A stretch of 64,000 nt of DNA from Epiperipatus broadwayi (lineage: Eukaryota > Onychophora > Udeonychophora > Euonychophora > Peripatidae). The DNA lies in assembly GCA_028023455.1 (NCBI GenBank), contig JAQFVV010006336.1:1876224-1940223 (forward strand). Reading direction: 5' to 3'. The translations under genes and the position numbers were made by a program. This document shows, piece after piece, positions 49,690 through 64,000 of the stretch. The notes below the pieces were generated by a model, which was given only the letters and a program-made list of their open reading frames with translations, made no database searches and was not told the origin of the DNA. Position 1 is the stretch's first letter; each line of letters starts with the position of its first letter.

Positions 49690-51000
49690 CTAGTTCATCT
49701 CTCCAACTCCCTATTTTTTATTACTGCTTCTATTCTTCTATCTCATTCTTTGCCACTATAATACTCAATTCTCCTAACACAATCATCCAATCTTTTGTAT
49801 AAGTATACTGACATAAATTCTTTATTCAAATCTTTTACATGCACTACAACTTTTCTCATCTACCTTGTTGTCTGCCCTTTACTCATAACCCAATTAAATA
49901 CTATTTTGACTATTCTCTTATTTTCCATACATTGCAATCTACCAAAAATTTTCAATTTACTTTCTGTATCTCTTATATAAAAATTTGATCATTCCATTTC
50001 TCTTTGAATTGCCTCCTTTGCCATCTACCCATCTGCATCTAATGCTTGTCTTCCTACTGTTCTTCATACTTTTTCTAAGAAATATAACACCCCTTTACTA
50101 ACACATAATGCATTGTTACTATATGTTAACCTTTATACTGCCACTCCCTTTCATACAATTCTAGCTATATCATTTTTATTATATGAAAACACAGTTAATT
50201 TCTTTATCAACCCCTTACTTTTCTTTGCTTCATTTATCAATTTTTCTCCCCATTCATCCAAGCAATTTCTCTGCTTATTTAAGACGATTTTCAAATAGTT
50301 ATACTTATTCACCAAATTTAACTTTATATCCCCCAATAAATTTTTTTTTCTCATTCTTGGGTAGCAATCATCATTTCTTTTGATGTTTCTTCATTAAATT
50401 TAATTCCCAACTCTGTACCCACAAGTCCCACCCCATTTTTAACTTTAAATTATTCTATATTTCTTAATTGATACATATAGTAATTATTTTTATACAGTAT
50501 CTTAATAAGATCCACTAAAGTTCCATCAATTCCCAAATTTATTAAACTTATCCATAATCTATTCCTATTTACTCTATCATGTCTTTTCTATATCTATAAA
50601 AACCATATATAACTATCTACCTGTATTTCTACTTATGTCTATAAGTTGTGTAACTACTAATAAACTATCTCCTATATCCCTATCTGATGGAAAACCTCCT
50701 TGCATTTCTCTCATTATATTATTTTCTTCCATTCATTTTGCGACCCCTCCAGCCATCATATATGCAAAATGTTATATAACACTGACATTACTGCTAACAA
50801 TATATAATTGCTTAACTTTCTATGATCCTTACACTTTACTTTAAATAGCAGTTTTACTCTTGTATTACTTCAACTATCTGGAAAATGTCTCTTATATACC
50901 ATCTTATTAAAATATGATAATAGATTTAATTTTGCCCTATTTCCTAAATTCATTACCATCTCTGCTGCCCAAGCAATGTTTTTCATACAACATTGTCACA
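49690..51000 (-). pseudogene. LINE reverse transcriptase remnant
   Basis: Minus-strand pieces, 5' to 3' of the element: MREMQGGFPSDRDIGDSLLV and TQLIDISRN (about 50720-50640), matching the GFRxGRSxxDQ motif region of non-LTR elements. MVFIDIEK and, one frame over, DRVNRNRLW (about 50610-50565), motif A. KYNYLKIVLNKQ (about 50305-50270) matches the K-YKYLG motif. WGEKLINEAKKSKGLIKKL follows. ECINM-like sequence is lost, but RLDDCVRRIEY (about 49800-49755) remains near the C-terminus. The 67-codon frame 50151-50354 is the longest open part. It is dead. The plus-strand frames in the region are shadows. The clade is not resolved; it is distinct from the RTE-like copies. Confidence 0.65.
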
Positions 51001-51029
51001 TAGTGTCAACTATAGTAAACCATATTAAA

Positions 51030-52140
51030 ATATATATAGTTCATGAATGTTTTGTAATTTGGTAATATTTTAAAAGCTAAAAGTAAAATTTAAAAATCAT
51101 TCAAAAGATGCAATTTAGTTTTTTTAGTTAATATAATTTATTTTAGATACATACAATGATGATTATTTGTGCATTTAGATTTATCTATTTAATTAAAAAA
51201 TAAATGTTGAAATTGGAAGGAATAAAAATACTTGTATATTATTAATGCAGACAAATAAAGAAATTCCAAATGCAAAGGATTACAATCAAAGTTTTAACAC
51301 TGATTAGAGATGGTCAGAAGAATTTATAAACAAGAGAACTTATAACAAAAAATAAAAATAAATGTACAATATTATCAACTTGTATTTTGATAACAAAAGA
51401 TAAAAATATATGCACAGTAATCCAAATAATTGACCTGAGACTATAAAAAAGGCAGGAAAACTGCAAACAGGGTCTTTTTGCTAAAGATTTATTGCACCCA
51501 GAATGGGTAAGAAGATGAGGCTTAATTGTGGCCCCCTTGTTCTCTAAACTATAATAAAAATTAGGAATATTACTTTGTTAAACTAATGCATCAGGTGTGA
51601 ATAGAAATGGAGCATTTTGCAGACACCTTTTCTCATCATAGAGAGGTCATTCTAAAAGTTTTGCATCTTGCCATACTTTGGAACTGACCAGAAACTTGAA
51701 AATGTTAGCAGAAGAAATCAGTTAACTTTCATTGAACCTAGGATCCCAATAAATACATGTATACTACAAGAATAGATGGTCTACATAAACTTGCCAGTAA
51801 GCTACTATTGTTTATATCCTGATTTGTGACTAATTAAATGTTTGCAAACTAACCTTAACTAGAAAGCTTCTAATATCCATATAGAGATTCACCTAGGAAA
51901 AACTTAAGAGTAATATGAACTGTTTTAATTATTTGATTAATATTATTTGGATGAGCATGTATATGTTCTTTCTATCTTATTAATAATTTACTGTTTAATA
52001 TTTTGATTGATTTTATAAAATATTTAACATTAATACCAACTTTTCATTGTATGTTCTTAATTTTAGTTATTTAAATTTTATTATTAAAAAGATTATTAAT
52101 TTTAGAGAATTGTATTACCAATATGCTTGTTTAATATTTA
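51030..52140 (+). mobile_element. LTR-like dispersed repeat, family 2, copy 2
   Basis: Homologous to 4575-5870: TTTTAAAAGCTAAA opening, the TGCAGA...AAATTCC region, a TATA box (CTATAAAAAAGG at 51441), GATCCCAATAAA near 51750 and the TTTGCAAACTA stretch near 51843. The internal 141-bp duplication of copy 1 is absent. No coding attached. Confidence 0.5.
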
Positions 52141-55240
<3,100 letters not shown>

Positions 55241-55249
55241 AATAATATG

Positions 55250-57950
55250 GAAATTGAATTGATGATCTTAAATTCATTTATACCCTTATCGACATACTTA
55301 TTCTCTCAAAGACAAAAATCCATATAAATTTTATAAACTTATTTATGAGGGTCCTTCCAAATTTTTCATTTTTGAAGTTTTAAGAAAAAGATTGATAATT
55401 GGTTCCAAATGGTATGTATTATCACATTAAGTTGAATATGAGGTTAATTTATTTTGCCATTATTATGTGAATAGCTTTTTTAAATTTTTTTTGTTTCACT
55501 TTCTTGTTTATATCCAATATTTCACTCAATATATTTATTTACTGATGGCATGGTTAGCTATTTTATATGCATTTAGTTGGTTTCTAATCATTGATTTGTA
55601 TTTTAAAAATACTTTATGGTAAAACATTTAAATTTAACATCACAATTTTTCTACATTTTCTTGATATTTCATACATGCTATTATTATTCAGCAATTCAAA
55701 TTAAGTTTTGCATAGCTTAAGTTTCATTTAAGTGTGCTATTGCTTTGTCAAACTGCTCTTCCATTATATTGATAGCATTATAGTACCTAATATTGTTTTT
55801 TATAAGAAATTTTTTGTTGTTCATTTAATGTTTACTTAATTAGAGCTAATCCTTTTTATTATAGTTATACTAATTTGAATGGTTGGTTTATTTTGAAGAT
55901 AACCCAATAGTTTTTTTACTGCTAATATCTCTTCTAGTACTATCTTAACTGATATAAATGTATATATTTGTTACTTGTTAAAATTGCAGTCTGATTATTG
56001 ATTTATTAAATAAATAAAAATCTGAAGAGGTTAGTATTTTTAGACAGTTCAGTAATTATCAAAGTCCTTTAGTTCATTCATATAAAAAATGATTTTTTTG
56101 CAAGATTATGGTGAAGACATTTTTGGCATAAAAAATTATGATTTTTTTGCTGGTTTATTAAATATTTTTGATTATTTTTAGACAATTCATGTATAATAAT
56201 TATTTAAAACTAAAAGAATCTGGGTATAAATTTTGATTTTATTCATATATATTTTATTTAAAAAAAAGTTAATAAATTTCCATATAATGTTAACAAAAAA
56301 ACACAGTATATGACAACAACACCTATATAAAGTAATCTCATAATATCATGACCTATCAAAATTAACATTGTGTTAAAATCTTTTGAGATATTCTAAAAAT
56401 TATAAAGCATTTTTAACATTTTAATGTAAACTTTGGTATGTTTATCTGATATTAACATTTTTAGCCCATGTTTTAAAAATAAAATTAAAATAATAAAAAA
56501 TTCCATTGATTTTAAAATTTATTTTCCTTTAGATCACTAACTGATATTTTACATTCTTTCTTCTTATTGCAACTATTTTTTTCAATATTTACAAAGTTCA
56601 AATATGATTTTTTTTCACTTATAAAACTAATTTAAAAAAATCAAATTTAATCTATTGATTTTTGTTTTAAAATAAAATTTTTATAAGAAATGAAATGTTG
56701 AACATTGACAAAAATGCACTAGATTTAATATTAAAAAATATCAGCATTTGAAAGAACTAATGGATAAAAATTCTTAATGAAAGTTTATTCTATGATGAAG
56801 TTTTTAATTGGTAGTATAAACTTTACTTTTTGTGTTTCTGATATACATATAAAGAATTTTGTGTGTATGGGTCTTTCCTAAACAGTGGCTTTAATTTTTC
56901 TATGAGGGAATCTTGTCAAGATAATATTTAAGAATGCAAATTTTTGTTTTTATATTAATCTATTTTCAATTAAATTAAAGAAATAAGTGAGTGGTGTTTT
57001 TCCAGAATATTTCTACAAGTACTTCACCATGTGATTCTATGATATGCTCATCACTAATATAATAAATCCTGATTTTGATGAAGTTGAAACAGTATTTAGG
57101 GATATAATCTCAATCAGAGTGAGACTTATATAATAATTTCTTGATTTGTTGAAAAAATTCTGAATCATATTAGAAAATATGTTGCTATTTTAAAAGAAAT
57201 GTTTTATTATTCTATCAATAAGAAGAATTTTTTTTTGTTTCATAAGTTTTATTCTTATTTAATATTTTTTTGTAAAAACAATTGTTTCATTTTTGAGTAC
57301 ATTTGCAAATAAATGTTCCACATTAAGATATCTTTTTTTTCCAATTCATGATTTTTATTAATAAAGTTAATACCCAACAAAATCTTGTGTCTATGAGACA
57401 AATTTTGATGAGATAAATTTATAAAAAAATTTAATAAGACAGTGCCCTTATGAATTTTGAAAAAACTATAAAAAATATAGCATTTTTCTGTATTATATTA
57501 ATTCATTTTTTATTCAGTAAAATACCCACAATGATTTTTGAATGCTTATAGCTTCATTTCTGTAGGAAATATAAGATTTTTTACTAGCTTTTTGTATTAC
57601 CCTATTGTGAAAAACTCTCTTATTCTATTAATATATTCACAAATGTAGTATTGCCTTTTTTAATAAAAAAATATTATAGATTTGTCTAGTTTAAGAGAAT
57701 TACTGGTTGTTCTCTCAAAATAGGGAATGTTTGATTTGAATTATTTGTAAATCTCAAGTGTTTTTAAAATATTATGCATATTTTGACAAAGGCAATATTA
57801 GTGTTATAATTGGATGATACTGATTATGATACATGATAAAAGAGTTTCTCATAATAGGACAATGTAAAAATATGGCAAAAAAGTTTATACAGAAACAAAT
57901 TTATAAGTATTATGCAGAAAGTATTGTGTTTAATTGATCAAAAAAAATTG
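55250..57950 (-). pseudogene. Decayed near-full-length PLE (family P2, locus 2, minus copy)
   Basis: On the minus strand, about 57800-57650 aligns with the N-terminal part of the locus 1 copy (shared AAACACTTG... and the LDKSIIF-like segment), and a KFHKGTVLL remnant of the RT motif lies near 57450. KFAFLNIILTRFPHRKIKAT (about 56955-56895) is the LPFLDVLLTR-type motif after the catalytic region. The nuclease is reduced to MYEISRKCRK (about 55690-55660) and EILDINKKVKQKKFKKAIH (about 55520-55460). The tail to about 55250 (GGACCCTCATAAATAAG) aligns with the 3' tails of the plus-strand copies. All frames are broken. Position order and shared tail make the family assignment reasonable despite heavy decay. 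Confidence 0.6.
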
Positions 57951-58339
57951 ACAATATATATTTTTAAAAGATTCCACATTTTTTAAATTTATTTAACACT
58001 TGTAAAGACCATGTCCCTTCAAAGTATATTGTTTATTCTAAAAATTGCCTATGTCAAAATTTATCAAAATTTCTTTTTCAAGCTATGATTTATTTGTTAA
58101 GTTAATCAAGAATATGAAAATGGAACGTTTAGTTACAAATATATCCAGTAATGAAGCAAAGTTTTATTGAAAGAAAAAGTTGAAATGAAGATAATAGCTT
58201 GGACTTATTGATAATATAATGGATTTCTCAATTCTCTGTATAACAACAACATACTTTTAAACCAACTAAAAATTATTGAAATCAAATCAAAGAATTGCTA
58301 CAAGTTCCATTTATCAATATTTAAATGAAAGAACTTGAA

Positions 58340-59560
<1,221 letters not shown>

Positions 59561-60737
59561 AAGAAGTATAAATAATGTTTGAATTTTTGTGGAAAAAAAT
59601 AACTGCTAAATTTATTAATGGAAATAGTTCAACTTACTTTCAAATAATCATTACATGAGTTTTTTTATATCATAGGCTTGTGGTCACTAGAAAGTGAATG
59701 ATGTTTCAGAAGCAATGTTGATATGTTGTTTTTTTTATTGTCAGGAAAATAATTAAAAAAATATCAAAAGCAAAATAAAATTTATTAATAATTTAATTGA
59801 TTTTATCATGACATTCAATCAATTAATAAAATTTGTGTTATAGTGTTTGAAAATAACTGTTAATCCATGCAAACTTAGTCATATAACTTTAAAAAATTAC
59901 AGTTTGTGAAGAAGTGGTATTTGTAATAAATGTATCACTAATATCTTGATACTTTTTATACAGATTAGTTATATTGAATAGAATGTGCAGCTGCTTTCAG
60001 CAAACTATTTCTCATTGAAATTAGTTGTTTTATACAAGATTAAAGCACTGGAAATAATTTCATATAAAAATATTTCATATTTTTTAAATTATATAACAAT
60101 CAAATTTGTAAAAACAATCACTATATTCTTCATCTTTCTGGATACAAAAATATTGAATCTGCAATTAAAATAATATATGTGTTTGTTGGATTGAATATTT
60201 AAATGACTTTTTTATGGTAAGTGTAATAAAATTTTTATGAGTGAAGTAGATTTCAAGTATGTTATACAGTTTATCTCAAAATGATTAATAAAGTGCTACA
60301 TTTACTACTTATGTTATGAGAATATGGCTGTGAGTATAAATGAAGAAATGCAATTATACAAATATGAAACTTTTGACCAGAAAGTTATGTAAGTGGGCAT
60401 ATTGTGATTTAAAGATTGATTTGTTAGTCATTACAAAACTCATGCACATATATTTTCTATGGAGGTAAATGGCTGCACTTATTTGCAAATGAATGGTATT
60501 GATTTATTATGATGCTTTTTGTAATGTGTGGAGTTTTAAAAAAGTTTATAAAAATAGTTCAAAATTATAATCATTTTAAATAAGATCTGTTCAGTAATCC
60601 AACTTTTGATTTTGTAATTTGTATAGTTTATTGTATCAGAATTGAAGAGTTTATGAAGATACAAGAGGTATTATCTCTGATTAAAATCTCTCCATATTAT
60701 TTTAATTTCTTTATTAATAATTAATTAGTCATCTAAA

Positions 60738-60793
<56 letters not shown>

Positions 60794-61700
60794 TAAATAA
60801 CTACTAATTGATTAATAAACTGAATCAGCTTTTATCTATATAACAATGATAGATGGCAACATAAAATCTGAAATTCAAAAAGTATTTTCATTGCCATGGC
60901 TAGATATTATAACAAAAAGCTTCTTAGACATTTAAATAAAATAACGCAGCAATGTATTAATAATCACTGAGATGTTTTAATAATCACTGAGATGTTAGAT
61001 AAACTATAAATGTTAAAAAATGTTAAGAACATAAAAAATTGAGATTGAATAAGCAAAGTCTTTCTTTCATCTGCCCAAGGTCTTATATTAGTGGATCAAT
61101 GTAAATGGTAAAAATAATAACAGAATTAGATATCATTAACATTTTCATATATTTATTGAAAATCAATGAAATTTATATATGCATGGAAGTTTTAAAAACT
61201 ATTTGAAAAGTGGAAATTTTTAATAGCAAAGTGCTAAGATGAAAATGAAAACTGATAAAAATGATAAGCCAAAATGAAGGGAATAACATAATTGAAAGTA
61301 ACTTTAAAGATAACCACCTCAGAGACACCATAGTATTTAAAGATATATTTTTTGAAAATTAATGTAATTTCCTGACTAGTAATCTTTCGATGTTATACTG
61401 AGAAAATGTTAGCTTAGTATTGTGCTATTAGTTTCCTAAACAAAATATAAATAAATATTTTCTGGATTTTTTTTATCATAGATCTCAAGTCATATAGGAT
61501 ATATTATTATAGTATAATTTTTGATGCAAAAATAATAGATTAAACAATTTTACTTCATTTGAGAACAGCATATTAAGAAAATAAACACTAAAATAGCATA
61601 TCCCAACATTTTATATGGCCTATCAAAAAGAAGATCAGTAAATAGGATTATATTAATTAATTCAATAATTAAATTTCTGTTAATGCACATGAAGTGTCTG
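59561..61700. other. AT-rich DNA without a recognisable gene
   Basis: It holds a (CA)n(TA)n microsatellite at 60744-60794. No frame resembles a known protein; the 62-codon frame at 59985 matches nothing. Confidence 0.55.
60744..60794. repeat. (CA)n(TA)n compound microsatellite
   Basis: Same CA-then-TA order as the tract at 36.54 kb. Confidence 0.95.
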
Positions 61701-61718
61701 CATGCTAGAATTGAAAAG

Positions 61719-62088
<370 letters not shown>

Positions 62089-62249
62089 ATGATTGTTTAG
62101 CTATCTAATAATTAATCCAGTCATTGTTCTATCATTCAATCTATGTATCTATCAATTTATCTATACAACTATCTATCTATCTGTTTATATATATATATAT
62201 ATATATATATATGAATCAGTCTATCTATCTATCTAATTATTTACATACC

Positions 62250-63480
62250 TATCTATTACTATACAGTATTGATATGATGTCACTGTATGTACTTTAAATC
62301 GTGGTATTCTGGAGACATATTGAAAAGGGCAAAAAACATAATTTGGCAAAAAAGGCTTTTTTATGATAATTTTATAAATTGTAATCTTTGTTGCTTGTAT
62401 ATATGTATTTTTAAACATATTATTGACTATTGTATACCTATCCATATACTTATAATATACTAACTTACCTGTCTCTTTATTTATAATTTCTTCTATCCAT
62501 CCATTGTCTAAGAATCGACTTAAATAATTATTTATTATGTGTATAGATATATAATAAAATTATTTTTAATAAACATTATGACATGCATATTATTCTTTTT
62601 CTAAATCTTGTTTATTCTCATTCAATTTTTCACCTGATCATTATCAAAGCTATTTTATTTACAAATGTTACAGTCTTTATTGGAATTAGTAATTGTTTCA
62701 ATTTAAAGTGAAAAATAAAGTTATAATAAATTTTAGAATAATGGAATAACATATTAATAAAATTAAGATATACTACTAATATTGTATTCTTAAGAAATTC
62801 GTCTACATATTCATGCTTTTCTCAAAATAATTAAGTATTATCTTTTTCTTTTTTGCTCCCTATCATCATTTTTATAACATTTTATATCCACATTTTACTA
62901 TATATTTAAAGCATATTTAGTTCATACTATTTAAAACTTTTTGCTGTATTAAGGTTGCTCATATTATTTATTATTGATTAGTCTTTAAAAATATATATTT
63001 CTCATTAAAAAAAATATAAATTTACATTTTAAACACAAAATTGTTTTTAACGGATAATTGATTATTTCCATTAGCTGTTTAAAAATTTTAAATGTTATAA
63101 TAAACTAATTGTTTTAAAGTAATGAAGGGTTTATTGACTGCTTGTTTTAATATTTTACATTTTTAAAGAAAAAAAATTCTGATCTTGATACACATCACAT
63201 GTTGGGTTCAATTTAAAGTTTGAATGTGGATTCAGAAAGGATTTATTTGTTACTGTTTCTTGTATTATTTAAGTGCATCTGGAGATTTTTACATCTTTTG
63301 AGTGATCGTACAGTTCTGGCAAAAGATAAACTAGGCCACAAGAGTACTTTACAACATTTCAAATTTGTTACTATTTTTATTTGTGTTTAAATTTTGTACT
63401 GCGAAATATTACATGTCAAAGCTAGCTCGTTTATATATATAAGATCTGTAAACTTATATAATATTTATATTTAAAAGAAA
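62250..63480. other. AT-rich DNA without a recognisable gene
   Basis: Nothing recognised beyond low-complexity sequence; the 70-codon minus frame at 62233-62445 has no known domain. Confidence 0.55.
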
Positions 63481-63484
63481 ATAA

Positions 63485-63605
63485 AGTTATTTCTCCGGAG
63501 TTAATAAGAAACGCAAACTCCGAAAGTGACAGAATTGGATCCTCGATCCATGAATTTGAGCTCTAGAGAGTACCACTCTATCACTGCATTAAACTACTCA
63601 GGGTT
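63485..63605 (-). repeat. tRNA-like or SINE-like GC-richer segment
   Basis: On the minus strand TAGTTTAATGC resembles a Pol III A box and GGATCGAGGATCC a B box about 40 bases on. I could not close a cloverleaf, so it is at most a degenerate tRNA-derived piece. The flank carries CTCCGGAGTT and AACTCCG, short inverted words. Confidence 0.3.
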
Positions 63606-64000
63606 ATATTTATATTGACATTGGTATTTAGAAAAAGTGGTCCTGTGTTATTGACTACAAAGGCTTTATATATATAGTGTTATTTTGCGGTTTGAGTATA
63701 CGGTAATTCAGAATTTAAAAATAATATTAAAGTAATATAAATGTTTATATGATTTTAGTTTTATGTCTCTATTTTTTTAATTTAAAAAGATATATTGAAA
63801 TAAGTATAAAAACATTTTTTATTAATTTATCATGTGTTTGTGTGTGCGTTTTAGAAATATATAATATTTAAAATTAAATGGTTATATACTTTAATGGAAG
63901 TTGATTTTTTTTGTCTGTTACTGATCGTAGGCGGAAATATATATTTAAACCTCTTTTGTTATGCATCAAAAAGAAAATATATGAGAATAAGAATTTAAAT
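63606..64000. other. AT-rich DNA to window end
   Basis: Nothing recognised. Confidence 0.6.

Noticed and set aside
63485-63605. Second tRNA gene near the right edge
   Set aside because: A- and B-box-like words are present but stems do not pair into a cloverleaf.

Overview
The window reads as gene-poor intergenic or intronic DNA from an AT-rich animal nuclear genome, most likely an invertebrate with abundant transposons. The evidence is very long (TA)n tracts, a perfect (CTAT)n array, many decayed Penelope-like (PLE), LINE/RTE and LTR retroelements, hammerhead-ribozyme repeats, a short tandem satellite and a Pol III type tRNA-like locus. I see no bacterial or viral gene organisation and no intact host protein-coding gene. 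The species cannot be fixed from this sequence.

Layout. 0-12 kb: a Ty3/Gypsy reverse transcriptase fragment (minus) at the left edge, a short tandem repeat near 2.7 kb, two LTR-like blocks (about 4.6-5.9 and 6.3-7.77 kb), and a decayed gag on the minus strand (about 8.9-10.6 kb). 14-19.2 kb: a cluster of hammerhead-ribozyme-bearing repeats surrounding a PLE GIY-YIG endonuclease fragment that sits between inverted arms. 19.2-25 kb: very AT-rich DNA with no recognisable coding, and a second copy of the 6.3 kb LTR at 23.5-24.95 kb. 25-27 kb: a small inverted-repeat element and a decayed RTE-like LINE. 34-38 kb: PLE pieces in opposite orientations and a second RTE-like LINE ending in an (ATG)n tail. 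38.65 kb: a tRNA-like gene whose body resembles metazoan tRNA-Gly(UCC) but whose anticodon is UCA. 40-43 kb: inverted-repeat elements and a near-identical 414-bp satellite (about 2.8 copies). 43.6-45.3 kb: the best coding region in the window, a PLE reverse transcriptase plus GIY-YIG endonuclease broken by two single-base frame changes in T runs. 48.5-51 kb: another PLE endonuclease fragment between inverted repeats, then a minus-strand LINE. 51-52.1 kb: a second copy of the 4.6 kb LTR-like block. 55.2-59.6 kb: two PLE copies of one family in head-to-head orientation. 61.7-62.1 kb: 92 perfect CTAT units.

How it fits together. At least three PLE families or subfamilies contribute most recognisable coding. 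One family lies next to hammerhead ribozyme repeats, a known partnership (PLE terminal repeats and retrozymes carry type I hammerheads). Many elements abut (TA)n tracts, which suggests insertion into, or seeding of, TA repeats. All positions for decayed elements are approximate because they come from reading translated fragments and local alignments by eye.
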